Source of the DNA: CAYWLQ01 sp964458775
GTDB taxonomy: Bacteria > Myxococcota_A > Polyangia > JAAYKL01
Direction: 5' to 3'
Length of the DNA: 64,000 nt
Assembly (NCBI GenBank): GCA_964458775.1
Contig: CAYWLQ010000006.1
Span: 11,297-75,296, forward strand
This document shows, one piece after another, positions 52,226 through 61,888 of the stretch. The position numbers and the translations under genes were made by a program. Each line of letters begins with the position of its first letter. Positions within the stretch are counted from its first letter, which is position 1. The notes under the pieces were generated by a model, which was not told the DNA's origin, ran no database searches, and saw nothing but the letters and a program-made list of their open reading frames with translations.

Positions 52226-52987
52226 ATGAGCAACCCAACGACCTCAAGAAAAAGTTTGAAAAGTTTCAATGTTCGTGACGGACTATGGAAATTGTTTGAA
52301 GTTAGGGCGGCTGAGATGGATTGCTCTGTTGACTATCTCATAAACGAAGCTATGCGATTGTATGCTCGCACTCATAATTTTGCCGCAAGCATCAAAGTTG
52401 ATCCTACAGCCGGATCTGTAAACACTGGTGTAGCCACTTCATCGGGTATAACGGGGCCCGGAATAACAGAAAGTGAAACAGGAGTGCCTAGGATGACCGG
52501 AGTAGCTCCAATGCGGCCCAGTATGGCTCCAGTACCTCACCCGTCGGTTCTGAGAGCACAGCTTGCACAACCGCCTGTGCCCCCTGTACCCACTGCTTCA
52601 GGTTCGGTTGCTGTCCCTTTTCCATCTCCAAATACGGGTGTCAGTGTTCCCAAACCCGTACCTTTACCTACTCCTGAAATACAGCAGGTCAGTCAAGTAT
52701 CTGTACCTAGATTGACAATTATTTTTCAGGGACGCAAAATTCCGATTACTGCACAGTCATTTGTAATCGGTCGGGGTTCGAAATCATCAGATTTAGCTAT
52801 CAAAGACCCCAATATTTCAAGACGTCATGCCGAGGTAATATTGCATAACGGACTTTATTATATCAGAGACTTAGGCAGTACAAACGGAATCGAATATAAA
52901 GGAAAAAATGTTGATTCAAAACGTATTGATGAAGGTGATGTTTTTACCATTTGCGGTTATGATCTTCATTTCACTTATTCCGTCTGA
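52226..52987 (+). CDS. FHA-domain protein with N-terminal ribbon-helix-helix-like segment
   Basis: A 253-residue protein. Residues about 10-50 (FNVRDGLWKLFEVRAAEMDC, then SVDYLINEAMRLYART) look like a CopG-type ribbon-helix-helix DNA-binding unit. A Pro-rich linker (70-155) leads to an FHA domain (163-250) with IGRGSKSSDLAIKDPNISRR and YIRDLGSTNGIEYKGK, which binds phosphothreonine. This suggests a phosphorylation-responsive DNA-binding or scaffolding protein. Ser/Thr kinases are not in the window. It starts 10 nt after the HEAT lipoprotein and precedes the GAF gene. Confidence 0.8.
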   Translation: MSNPTTSRKSLKSFNVRDGLWKLFEVRAAEMDCSVDYLINEAMRLYARTHNFAASIKVDPTAGSVNTGVATSSGITGPGITESETGVPRMTGVAPMRPSMAPVPHPSVLRAQLAQPPVPPVPTASGSVAVPFPSPNTGVSVPKPVPLPTPEIQQVSQVSVPRLTIIFQGRKIPITAQSFVIGRGSKSSDLAIKDPNISRRHAEVILHNGLYYIRDLGSTNGIEYKGKNVDSKRIDEGDVFTICGYDLHFTYSV

Positions 52988-53030
52988 CCATATTTTCCTC
53001 CAGCTTTTTCGCTATTTTTAGGAGCAAAAA

Positions 53031-53999
53031 TTGATACAACAAATAATCCCTCGACTTTCTGAGCTTTCCCATTTTGGAAAAACTCTTTCAGATATTAAGA
53101 ACTCAGCAGAACTGTATGAATCCATTTTTGAATTGTGTTTTAAGACGTTTAAATGTGATGAAACAGCTGTCTATTTGGCTGATTCATCCAATACTTCTCT
53201 ATCTTTCGCAGCTGGCAAAGGTATAATTCCAGGTTCACCAATTCCTATAGGACAGGATATCAAGGGAATAGCTTTTCAAACCGGAACAGTTCAAGTTGCC
53301 ATAGATGCTTTTTCTGATAATGACAACAAATCACCTTTATCTGAGGCGGTCATTCCGCTTAGGCATGGAAAAGATATTATCGGTGTAGTCGATCTGATTA
53401 GTCACTCCAAACAGTTTCAGGAGATCGATATTCCCTTATTTGAAATAGTTAGCGGAATAATAGCTGCCGGAATAGGAACAGTAAAACTAAAAGAGACCCT
53501 AAATGATAGAATACGAAAACTTTCGGCAGTAGCAAAAGCGGTTAGAGCTCTGGGGGCTTCTGATGCTTCGAAAACTCGCATGGATAAAATTGCGTTTTTT
53601 GCGATGGAAGCCCTATCATCAGAGGGATGTGAAATATTGCTTGTTGACGAAAACAGTGACGATTTGGTGCAGGCAGCATCAGCGGGCCAAAAGGCAAGGA
53701 TCGCCGGCGAAGATATCTCAAAAAATAACGGCATAATTGGTTCAGCTTTGTCTACTCAAAGACCTTCAATTATTCCTCCTTCTTCTGAGAAGGCAGCTCC
53801 CAAAACAGATGAATATCTATCAGAAATGGCTGTTCCTTTGGTTTCGAAAAATGGAGCTAGCGGAGTTCTTCATCTGTTTCATTGCAAAAAGGGTATTTTT
53901 GATGAAACAGACCTTCTTTATGCTTCTATTTTTGCAGATCTTGCCTCTCAATCGGCTCTTGCGGTGCGACATACCTCTCAAATTTCTGAAGATGAGTAG
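53031..53999 (+). CDS. Double GAF-domain protein
   Basis: A 322-residue cytoplasmic protein with two GAF domains (about 20-155 and 165-310), each with the characteristic end strand (EAVIPLRHGKDIIGVVDLIS; EMAVPLVSKNGASGVLHLFH). GAF domains bind small molecules such as cyclic nucleotides or sense redox state. No output domain is attached, so it probably works with a partner, perhaps the RHH-FHA protein encoded 43 nt upstream. The start is TTG 53031, supported by AGGAG 6 nt away. Confidence 0.8.
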   Translation: MIQQIIPRLSELSHFGKTLSDIKNSAELYESIFELCFKTFKCDETAVYLADSSNTSLSFAAGKGIIPGSPIPIGQDIKGIAFQTGTVQVAIDAFSDNDNKSPLSEAVIPLRHGKDIIGVVDLISHSKQFQEIDIPLFEIVSGIIAAGIGTVKLKETLNDRIRKLSAVAKAVRALGASDASKTRMDKIAFFAMEALSSEGCEILLVDENSDDLVQAASAGQKARIAGEDISKNNGIIGSALSTQRPSIIPPSSEKAAPKTDEYLSEMAVPLVSKNGASGVLHLFHCKKGIFDETDLLYASIFADLASQSALAVRHTSQISEDE

Positions 54000-54013
54000 C
54001 GGAGTTCAGCAGC

Positions 54014-56449
54014 GTGAAAGGAATATCTTTAAAATCCATTCTACTAGTAACAGTCGGTCTAGTATGCGGAGTTGTTCTGACCTTTCTTATAATGCATTTT
54101 GTAATTGCGCCTACTGAAGAAAATACAAGAACAGCAATTGCAATATCGGACAGTACCGGAAAAAACTACTCTTCAGATGAAACAGATAATGTGGAATTTG
54201 AGGAGGACACACCATTTGCAATGTTCACGAGAGATATTTCGGGAGATTGTTCTTTTATAGGTATTGTTTTAACAGAAGAACGGCTGCCGATAGCAAATGC
54301 AGAGGTTGGGATTTGGCTAAATGATCAATCTTGGTCTCAGCCTCAACCGCCCGTGACAGTTCAATCAGATAAGAACGGGCGTTTTAGCTTAGACAAAATT
54401 AACGGAAATATTCCATTGTCACTATGGGCATCCGCACAAGGTTACAGAGCTGCTTCTATAGAATCTCCCACTTGCGGTACCGTTGAAGAATTGGTGCTTT
54501 CTGCTGGCGGAGAAGCGTCTTTTAAGTTTACAGAAAACGGACAAGCTGTAAGTAAGGTTTATTTGAAGCTCTTCGGTGCCGGTTTGTGGCCTCCTCGTTT
54601 AGGTGTAGCAGGGGAAGATGGAAATATTACAATTAGCGGACTGGATGAAGGTGACTACTGGTTTCTGGCGGAAAAAAAGAACGGGGTTTTTGTATCAGAT
54701 TTGCCTATTGAAATAAAATCGGGAGAAACAACTCACAACAATATATCTCTCGTTAAAGCTCAGGAAGTTTTAGTACGTGTTCTTGATGCAGAAACCAAGC
54801 AACCTGTAGCAAAAGCTTTTGCGTCTGTAGATATGGGATCTTCTAGTATTGTTAAAGATGTTTTACGTGCTAATGAAAAGGGTGAAATTAAAATACTGTG
54901 TCCCGCGATGTCCTGCTCGGTAACAGCATATGCTCAGGGATATCAAGACAGTGAAACTTTGGATCTAAATAACAGAAAAGAAGAAACGATTGGTCTAAAT
55001 CGCGGAGGATCAATAAGCGGTAAGGTTATTGATAAAAAAGGAATGCCGGTTCAAGGTGCTGCTGTTACAATTTCAGAAACTGTAGGTGCGTCTGCCGTCC
55101 CGCTTATGGATAGTGAAACTGGTAATTTTCATCGAGGGTTGCTCTACGCTTTGTCAGAAGGTTTGCCGCCTCTCATTTCAAGTCAAAATAAAAAGGACAA
55201 GCTCATAGGCCCCCCATCTCTTTTTCTTAACGAGAATATTTCAGTCGGAAATAATCAAGCTTTTACAGACTCATCCGGAGGCTTTGTTATAAAAGGTTTG
55301 CCGCCAAGAAGAATTCTGGTTAGCGCAAGCCATCCTGATATGATTCCTATAGGTTCTCCAGTAATTGCAAATCTGGATGCTTCTGATGACATAAACAATA
55401 TCGTTGTCTATATGAAGCAAGGTGCGAGAATTACTCTTAGAGTTCTTGACGAACGTGAAGTTCCTGTACTTGGAGCAGCAGCAGTTGTTTTTGATGATGA
55501 GAACAGACTGATAAGAAACGCCGAAAGTGATACAGACGGATACATTGGTTTTTCAGGTCTACCCTTTGGTGTTCGTATTGAAATCTCAAAAGAAGACCAT
55601 ATTGCCAGAGTAATTAGAACAGATTTACGAGCAGCAGAAGCAGAAATCGAAGTTAAGTTGGAGACCGGTTCAAAGATACTGCGAGGAAGGGTGAAAGATT
55701 CAAAAGGTTTTGGAGTAGGTAATGCTGCAATTACCGCAAGATTGACTGAGAGAAATCGTCTTCAAGTTTTGACAGGTGTTACATACGTAGACGGAACCTT
55801 TATGCTAGAAGGCGCAGGTGAAGGAAGTTACTACATTGCTGCGGATGCAGGAGAACGAGGCTCTGCAAAAGTTCCTGAGGCTACGTTTAGAGATGAAATC
55901 AAGCTGGTTTTGGATACTTCAACACGAATGTCTGAACCTGATGACAAACCTCTAATCATAGCTCCGACCGGCTGGAGCGGAGCATCGATAAATAATATCG
56001 GCGGTGAAATTGTAAACAATGATCACATTGGAGCGGACAATCTGGGAATTCAAACAAGAAATTCACAAGAAAACAAACCGATAGTATCTGAAAACAGTAT
56101 TGTACAACCCAATGAACAACTTTCAGAAACAACCTCTACTCCGTTTGGAGAAGCACACGCACTGGAAGTTACCGGTCCGCCTCCGGGCAAGGGAGGCTTG
56201 CCGATTGAGTTGTCCGGAGCTCCCGGAAAAGTTACGGTGAGTCGAGTAGCCCAGGGCTCAAGAGTAGAAGTAGCAGGTCTCAAACGCGGTGCAAGAATTC
56301 TGTCTGTAAACGGAACCAAGGTTTCTGGTCCGGCAGAAGCAAAACGTTTAATCTCAGGGCCGATAGGAACAGTTGTAATGCTTGAGGTCAGTGACAATGC
56401 TGACGGTACTGACTCGTATACAATAATCGTTCAAAGAGAACGGTTGTAG
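54014..56449 (+). CDS. Membrane-anchored carboxypeptidase-regulatory-like repeat protein with PDZ domain
   Basis: An 811-residue bitopic protein: N-terminal span (SILLVTVGLVCGVVLTFLIM). The periplasmic part contains about five to six carboxypeptidase-regulatory/CnaB-like beta-sandwich repeats (GIVLTEERLPIANAEVGIWL; GKVIDKKGMPVQGAAVTISE; GRVKDSKGFGVGNAAITARL). The C-terminal PDZ (about 725-811) has SRVAQGSRVEVAGLKRGARI. It likely scaffolds envelope proteins. The start is GTG 54014, 14 nt after the GAF gene, so the four genes 50851-56449 form a probable operon. No protease triad is visible. Confidence 0.8.
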   Translation: MKGISLKSILLVTVGLVCGVVLTFLIMHFVIAPTEENTRTAIAISDSTGKNYSSDETDNVEFEEDTPFAMFTRDISGDCSFIGIVLTEERLPIANAEVGIWLNDQSWSQPQPPVTVQSDKNGRFSLDKINGNIPLSLWASAQGYRAASIESPTCGTVEELVLSAGGEASFKFTENGQAVSKVYLKLFGAGLWPPRLGVAGEDGNITISGLDEGDYWFLAEKKNGVFVSDLPIEIKSGETTHNNISLVKAQEVLVRVLDAETKQPVAKAFASVDMGSSSIVKDVLRANEKGEIKILCPAMSCSVTAYAQGYQDSETLDLNNRKEETIGLNRGGSISGKVIDKKGMPVQGAAVTISETVGASAVPLMDSETGNFHRGLLYALSEGLPPLISSQNKKDKLIGPPSLFLNENISVGNNQAFTDSSGGFVIKGLPPRRILVSASHPDMIPIGSPVIANLDASDDINNIVVYMKQGARITLRVLDEREVPVLGAAAVVFDDENRLIRNAESDTDGYIGFSGLPFGVRIEISKEDHIARVIRTDLRAAEAEIEVKLETGSKILRGRVKDSKGFGVGNAAITARLTERNRLQVLTGVTYVDGTFMLEGAGEGSYYIAADAGERGSAKVPEATFRDEIKLVLDTSTRMSEPDDKPLIIAPTGWSGASINNIGGEIVNNDHIGADNLGIQTRNSQENKPIVSENSIVQPNEQLSETTSTPFGEAHALEVTGPPPGKGGLPIELSGAPGKVTVSRVAQGSRVEVAGLKRGARILSVNGTKVSGPAEAKRLISGPIGTVVMLEVSDNADGTDSYTIIVQRERL

Positions 56450-56462
56450 CTTAGAATATCTA

Positions 56463-57470
56463 TCAACGATTTTGTTGTTTCTTTTTAAGTGAGTTGATGA
56501 AACGCTGTAAATCCTTTGGCGGCGGACAGGAAAAATGCATTTTCTTACCGGTTTTAGGATGAACAAATCCCAGCGTTTCAGCATGAAGACATAACCTTGG
56601 AGCCGGAATTACCTCACCGTGATAGTTGCGCAAATATACAGTCTCTCCGAGTATCGGATGACCGGCTTCGCTTAAGTGTATTCGTATTTGATTGGTTCTT
56701 CCAGTCTCCAACCGACAGGATATCAATGAAACATTACCTATTGTTTCTAGTGTTTCAACATGTGTTACTGCCCGTTTTCCTTGTCCCAGTTGATTTTGAA
56801 TTCTTTTAGGGGCTGTTTCTTTGGAACCTCTAATACCGTCTCCTCTGTCCTCAACTTGAATACTTACAAATGTTTGTGTTCTAACTTTGCCGTGGGCAAG
56901 AGCAATATACCTTCGCTCCGCAGTGTGTTCCCTAAACTGCTCTTTCAAAAAGGCTCTGGCATTTGGGTTTCTGGCAAACACCAATAGTCCCGATGTTCCC
57001 TTATCTAATCTGTGAACAACAAAGACCGGCGGCCTTGCTGCGTGTTGACCTCGGCTTTGGTGATTCTCTCTTTTAGCTAATACTGCTTGTATAAGTCGGT
57101 TCAAAGTCAGTTTGTCTTCGGGTTCATAGGGAACGGTAAGCAAATCTGCGGGTTTTTCTACAACTACAATATCTCTATCGATCCATTGAAAGGCTTCTTT
57201 GGGTAAAAAAATGTCTTCCGGCTTGGAGCGTTTGGCATCAACAACATAAGTAACTTCATTTTTCGGATAAACGGTTGCTGATATATCTGTGCATACTGCG
57301 CGGTCGACAAAAATCTTACCTCGATAAATTCTCTGTCTCGCTTCTCCCCAGCTGATTTGAAAAAGCTCTCTAACTGTTGCATCAAGGCGATTATTTTTCT
57401 TTGTTCCTTTGGCCGAGCCGGAATCTTTAGAATTTGGAGTAGATGATATTTTATTAAATTCGTTTTTCAC
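56463..57470 (-). CDS. RluA-family pseudouridine synthase
   Basis: A 335-residue enzyme that converts uridine to pseudouridine in rRNA or tRNA. An S4 RNA-binding domain is N-terminal (RLDATVRELFQISWGEARQR), and the catalytic core has VVHRLDKGTSGLLVFARN with the active Asp, followed by YIALAHGKV and a C-terminal LETGRTNQIRIHLSEAGHPI. The S4 fusion is typical of RluC/RluD-like members, but the target site is not defined. It is convergent with the PDZ gene (13-nt gap). Confidence 0.9.
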   Translation of the reverse strand: MKNEFNKISSTPNSKDSGSAKGTKKNNRLDATVRELFQISWGEARQRIYRGKIFVDRAVCTDISATVYPKNEVTYVVDAKRSKPEDIFLPKEAFQWIDRDIVVVEKPADLLTVPYEPEDKLTLNRLIQAVLAKRENHQSRGQHAARPPVFVVHRLDKGTSGLLVFARNPNARAFLKEQFREHTAERRYIALAHGKVRTQTFVSIQVEDRGDGIRGSKETAPKRIQNQLGQGKRAVTHVETLETIGNVSLISCRLETGRTNQIRIHLSEAGHPILGETVYLRNYHGEVIPAPRLCLHAETLGFVHPKTGKKMHFSCPPPKDLQRFINSLKKKQQNR

Positions 57471-57535
57471 AAATGCATTTTAGCGAACAAAGATAAATAT
57501 AACTAGGAACTTTCTAGTATCGAAGCATTTTGTTT

Positions 57536-58813
57536 TTACATATTAGCTGTAGAAAAAACCATCCAATCTACACCCGCTTTGTCAAATATTTGTCTACACT
57601 CAATTAAATCATCTTCAAGATGTTCGCATTTATATCCTTTTTCTGTGCATCTCTCTAACAAAGCTCTGGCTGCAACTACCTTTCCCTGTTTGAGAAAAGA
57701 GTGACCCAGCAATGGCAAAATTTCTCTTTCATTCTGACCCAAGAAAAGAGCTCTTCTAAGAAGACCTATTGCTTCACCAAAGCTGTCTTTGTTTACTAAA
57801 ATACGTCCTAGGTTTAACATTAACCCGGATGCTTCCCATGTATCTTTTACAAATTGCAAACCTAAACGATATAACTCCTCAGCCCACTGAACTCTTCCAT
57901 CCATTTCTGTTGCTTCAGCCAACAAGCTGACGCCTTCGCCGATTAGCGCAGCTTGTGTTTCATCAAGCGAAGTTGCTACCGGAGAGCGATGCAGCAAGCT
58001 GAGCAAACCGGGCCATGCATCCAGAATTTGGATTACCGTTGAATAGTCACCTCTGTTTGCCGCCTCCCTTGCCCGCGGTACAGCCGTAAGATCCAAAGTA
58101 AAGGGACTTTCAGCCATTCCGGTTAGGTCAGAGCGAATTAGTGATTTAAAGCGTTCTTTAAATTCAGATAGGTATTCCGCATAAAATTTCCCGTCTCTTG
58201 TATAGGTAACTATCCAGGACGGTATTTTGGGATCAAGATTGGCTACAATAAACTTATCAAATGAAATATTAAATAGAGGTGCTGCCAACAAGGTTTTTAT
58301 ACCAAGAATAGTTGCCGCCTCTTCATCAGTGAGAGATAATTTGGGAATTGCGGTAGTTCGGCTTTCAATAATCATTGCCTGCACTACTCTCAGCTTAAAC
58401 TCTCCCAGACTTAGGGTCTGTTCTCTATCATCTCCCAAAGTAAAATAAACAGCAGTGTTTGAGTTTGATAGTGGATCTACTGTCAAAGAATGTATTTGAA
58501 TGTTGAGAATAAACGAGTAAGCTAAAAATCTTTCTCCCATTATTGCTGAAATATCAGCAAAATTCTCTATTTTAAGAGAAAGCTGCTCAAACCATCCGTC
58601 TGCTCTAACATTAGCCATTGATATTGCAGCTTCAAAGCCTATCAATAGATCTAAACAATCAGCACATATTTCTTCAGAGTCTGTTTTAACAAGCAGTTCG
58701 GCTGTCAATGTTAGAGTTTTTTGCGGACCGAGTGCAGAAATTTGCTCTTTGGCAAAACGCCTATCGCTAAGCGCATCGGACTTTAACTTTCTAAATAGTT
58801 CATCAATCTTCAT
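57536..58813 (-). CDS. TPR-like helical protein of unknown function
   Basis: A 425-residue soluble protein. The N-terminal 250 residues include a helical region and a mixed alpha/beta middle (KIPSWIVTYTRDGKFYAEYL). The C-terminal 160 residues contain TPR-type helices (WAEELYRLGLQFVKDTWEAS; ILPLLGHSFLKQGKVVAARA). ATG 58813 starts the conserved-looking MKIDELFRKLK; an upstream frame to 58870 is less likely. No partner is obvious. It could be an adaptor in a signalling or assembly complex. Confidence 0.65.
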   Translation of the reverse strand: MKIDELFRKLKSDALSDRRFAKEQISALGPQKTLTLTAELLVKTDSEEICADCLDLLIGFEAAISMANVRADGWFEQLSLKIENFADISAIMGERFLAYSFILNIQIHSLTVDPLSNSNTAVYFTLGDDREQTLSLGEFKLRVVQAMIIESRTTAIPKLSLTDEEAATILGIKTLLAAPLFNISFDKFIVANLDPKIPSWIVTYTRDGKFYAEYLSEFKERFKSLIRSDLTGMAESPFTLDLTAVPRAREAANRGDYSTVIQILDAWPGLLSLLHRSPVATSLDETQAALIGEGVSLLAEATEMDGRVQWAEELYRLGLQFVKDTWEASGLMLNLGRILVNKDSFGEAIGLLRRALFLGQNEREILPLLGHSFLKQGKVVAARALLERCTEKGYKCEHLEDDLIECRQIFDKAGVDWMVFSTANM

Positions 58814-59137
58814 TTCTAAATCGATAATGCAAACTCGATACATTAAAAAATAACGGCAACTCAGCAACAAAATATATCAGTTTAATATAACTTATAAAAC
58901 CATAACATATTCTTATTGTCAGTCCATTATGAGGAATATGAAATTAAATAAAAACCGACAACTCAGAATAAGAATGTCTTTCTTTAAAACCCCTGTACAT
59001 CATAATCAATGAACAAATACTAATGTTGTAATGACAAACAATAGTGAGTTTTTATAGCATAACCGGAAAAGCCATTATTAATGCGTGAATAAACAATACA
59101 ACTATATTTTCTTGCTTTTTAAAAAGCGCCGCCCGCT
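58814..59137. other. Intergenic region, no supported gene
   Basis: A 324-base AT-rich stretch between the TPR gene and the TerB-like gene. No coding potential, tRNA or convincing terminator was found. It should hold the promoter of the TPR gene on the minus strand. Confidence 0.4.
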
Positions 59138-59494
59138 CTAAGATATAGCCGCCTCTAACATCAGGTTTAGATCTTCTTCAGAAATATTTAAAGTCTTCGC
59201 TACACGTGACAATAATACTCTTTCAGAGGAAGAAATTTCACCGTCAACAGCAACAGCCAGTGCTAACTCAACTAATAACTCATTTCTTGCATCATCATCT
59301 GTGAGATTCATAATAAGAGAGGTTAGGTCATCATCTACATTACATGAGAGGATTGTTTGACGATCGTCTTCGCCGATATTGTAGCGATTCATCAACTTGT
59401 TAAGAAATTCACATTCCGAGTCGGTAATGCGGGTGTCCGCAAGAATTGCTCGTGCAACAATCTTGCATATTTCTATCTTGTTTGTTAATTCCAT
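59138..59494 (-). CDS. TerB-family protein
   Basis: A 118-residue helical protein with the TerB/DUF533 repeat: two acidic loops (ADTRITDSECEFLNKLMNRY; AVAVDGEISSSERVLLSRVA) that bind divalent metal in the family. The family is linked to tellurite resistance and calcium- or metal-responsive signalling. It starts 13 nt after hpt, so it is the last gene of the purine-associated minus-strand run. No ter cluster is present. Confidence 0.85.
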   Translation of the reverse strand: MELTNKIEICKIVARAILADTRITDSECEFLNKLMNRYNIGEDDRQTILSCNVDDDLTSLIMNLTDDDARNELLVELALAVAVDGEISSSERVLLSRVAKTLNISEEDLNLMLEAAIS

Positions 59495-59507
59495 TTTTTC
59501 CCCTTGT

Positions 59508-60011
59508 TTACATCATGCCGATGTACGGCAAATTCCTCATCAGTCCTGCATCGTCTAAACCGTATCCTACCACAAAACGATCCGGTACAGTGAAACCTAA
59601 ATAGTCTATATCGACATGCTTTATTGTTTTCGAAGGTTTGTGAAGTAATGCGGCAATTCTAATTGATTTAGGGCTACGTGTGCTAAGATTGTCAATCAAG
59701 TATGACAAGGTTAAACCTGTATCCACAATATCTTCTGCTATCAAAATATGTTGATCATTCAACGGATGTTGAACATCTAGAGTAATCTGTACAACTCCGG
59801 AAGTTTCTCTCGATGAGCCGTAAGATCTTAGACCGATAAATTCAACATGCAATGGCAAATCTATTGCTCTTACTAAATCGGCAACAAAAATAAAGCTTCC
59901 CTTAAGCACAGTCAGAACAGTCAACGATTTGCCGCCATAATCAGTTGCAATTTGATTTCCCATATCGCGCACACGGTCTTTTATTGTTTGTTCTTCAAAT
60001 AAAATTTCCAT
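59508..60011 (-). CDS. hpt: Hypoxanthine phosphoribosyltransferase
   Basis: A 167-residue enzyme that salvages hypoxanthine or guanine to IMP or GMP with PRPP. The PRPP-binding motif is ILIAEDIVDTGLTLSYL, and the substrate loop is VLKGSFIFVADLVRAID. Length and C-terminal VPDRFVVGYGLDD match Hpt. The neighbour purC, 24 nt upstream, belongs to de novo purine synthesis, so the pair is a small purine operon. Confidence 0.93.
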   Translation of the reverse strand: MEILFEEQTIKDRVRDMGNQIATDYGGKSLTVLTVLKGSFIFVADLVRAIDLPLHVEFIGLRSYGSSRETSGVVQITLDVQHPLNDQHILIAEDIVDTGLTLSYLIDNLSTRSPKSIRIAALLHKPSKTIKHVDIDYLGFTVPDRFVVGYGLDDAGLMRNLPYIGMM

Positions 60012-60035
60012 GCAAATACCTAGCGTTGATTTGGG

Positions 60036-61004
60036 CTATTTAGAAATACCCAAATTTCTTGCTATTCTTGATTTAGGTTCTTCTGTTGACGGAACAAAAG
60101 ACTCGCCCGTAACCTGCTCGCATGCGGCTATATATCTGCTTGCTGCTTCTACTCTAACTTCATCCGGTATATAAGGGATATCTCCGTCTCCCATAAAGCC
60201 GTGCTCGTTCTTGAGCCAGGTTCTCACATATTCTTTGTCCAATCCATTCGGAGTTTTTCCGGCAGAAAAAGCTGCATCGTAACTTGATGCTTGCCAAAAT
60301 CGTGAAGAGTCGGGAGTATGAATTTCATCTATTACAACCAAACGGCCATCCTTTGTGCGACCGAATTCATATTTGGTATCAACAAGAATAAGCCCCTGCT
60401 TTGCACAATGTTCTTGTCCGAATTTAAACAGAGCAAAACTCATTTCAGCTATTTCATCAAAATCTTTGGCAGATAATTTTCCCATTGCCAAAATTTCTTC
60501 TCTTGAACAGGAAATATCATGATCTCCGTGGTCTGCTTTGGTGGACGGAGTAAGAATAGGAGTTTCTAATTTCTGATGAATCTTCATCTGGTCAGGAAGA
60601 GGATTTCCGCAAAAAAACCGTCCTCCGTTGGCATAGTGAGTCCAAATCGAAGTGGATGTGGAACCTGTAAGATAAGCGCGAACCACCATTTCAACCGGAA
60701 GCGGTTCGCAATCTAACACGTCCATAACCTGAGGATCAGGAGTGCCGATAAGATGATTCGGAGCGATATTTGAGGTTTTTTTAAACCAAAAAGCAGCAAC
60801 TCTATTTAAAACTTGACCTTTAAAAGGCAAGGTTCCAAGTATTCTGTCAAATGCAGAAATACGGTCTGTGGTGACTATAAGACGTTTTGAATCGCTGACA
60901 TAGGAATCTCTGACCTTTCCTTTGGAGACAATGCCCAAACCTTTGAAATCGGTCTCATAAAGCGTTCGGCTAAGCTCTTCTCGTATAACTGACTTGTCTA
61001 TCAT
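60036..61004 (-). CDS. purC: Phosphoribosylaminoimidazole-succinocarboxamide synthase
   Basis: A 322-residue ATP-dependent ligase that joins aspartate to CAIR in purine biosynthesis. Diagnostic segments include GIVSKGKVRDSYVSDSKRLI, TTDRISAFDRILGTLPFKGQ and LVDTKYEFGRTKDGRLVVID. The long form resembles those of many Proteobacteria. ATG 61004 is preferred because CGGAGG lies about 7 nt upstream; an earlier frame to 61046 lacks one. It is followed 24 nt later by hpt. Confidence 0.93.
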   Translation of the reverse strand: MIDKSVIREELSRTLYETDFKGLGIVSKGKVRDSYVSDSKRLIVTTDRISAFDRILGTLPFKGQVLNRVAAFWFKKTSNIAPNHLIGTPDPQVMDVLDCEPLPVEMVVRAYLTGSTSTSIWTHYANGGRFFCGNPLPDQMKIHQKLETPILTPSTKADHGDHDISCSREEILAMGKLSAKDFDEIAEMSFALFKFGQEHCAKQGLILVDTKYEFGRTKDGRLVVIDEIHTPDSSRFWQASSYDAAFSAGKTPNGLDKEYVRTWLKNEHGFMGDGDIPYIPDEVRVEAASRYIAACEQVTGESFVPSTEEPKSRIARNLGISK

Positions 61005-61135
61005 AAAAAACCTCCGGTTTATTGTTTGATCAACTACATATCGCAATTTGCATCTTGTTAAACGCTTAAGCAGACGTCAACAGTGAAACGACAATGTAAA
61101 CTGTTTTGTGAAAACAATTATGGTCAGTGATCTAA

Positions 61136-61888
61136 TCAATCGAGAGTAATTGATACAGGACAATGATCAGAACCTGTTATTTCGGGATGAATAAGAGATG
61201 TTTTTACTTTTCGCGCTAAAATCTCTGAAACACAAAAATAATCTATGCGCCACCCGACGTTTTTCTCCCGCGCGCGACCGAAATTACTCCACCATGTATA
61301 ATGTCCGCCTTCTTTGCAAAACATTCTAAAAGTATCTACAAAACCCGAATCCAAAAGTTCGCTGAAAGATTGTCGTTCTTCATCTGTAAAACCCGCATTT
61401 CGTTTGTTAGATGACGGATTTGCCAGATCAATTTCTTTGTGGGCGACGTTTAGATCGCCGCAAAAAATTACCGGCTTTTTGGTTTCGAGATTTTTTAAGT
61501 ATTTTCTAAAATCGACATCCCATTCTTTTGTCCGGTAATCAAGACGAGCCAAACCGTTTTGAGAATTAGGAGTATATACGCTGATAACATAGAAATCATT
61601 GTATTCAGCTGTAATTACCCTACCTTCTTTGTCATGTTTTTCTATATTCATTCCTACTGAAATATCTAAAGGCTTGATTTTAGAGGCTATCATAGTACCC
61701 GAATATCCTTTTTTTACAGCGGGATTCCAATGAAGTTCATATCCGGGAAGAACAAAATCAACTTGTTCGGGTAAAGCTCTGGTTTCCTGAAGACATAATA
61801 TGTCTGCATCAGTAGAAACAACAAAATCGAGAAAACCCTTTTTTAAAACAGACCTCAATCCGTTTACATTCCATGATACTATTTTCAT
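61136..61888 (-). CDS. xth: Exodeoxyribonuclease III / AP endonuclease
   Basis: A 250-residue ExoIII-family enzyme that cleaves at abasic sites during base-excision repair. Catalytic features are LQETRALPEQ (metal-binding Glu), VYTPNSQNG, FCGDLNVAHKEIDL (Asp and Asn) and GSDHCPVSITLD (catalytic His). Length and the KIVSWNVNGLRSVLKKG start are canonical. It is upstream of purC by about 130 nt, probably a separate transcript. Confidence 0.93.
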   Translation of the reverse strand: MKIVSWNVNGLRSVLKKGFLDFVVSTDADILCLQETRALPEQVDFVLPGYELHWNPAVKKGYSGTMIASKIKPLDISVGMNIEKHDKEGRVITAEYNDFYVISVYTPNSQNGLARLDYRTKEWDVDFRKYLKNLETKKPVIFCGDLNVAHKEIDLANPSSNKRNAGFTDEERQSFSELLDSGFVDTFRMFCKEGGHYTWWSNFGRAREKNVGWRIDYFCVSEILARKVKTSLIHPEITGSDHCPVSITLD

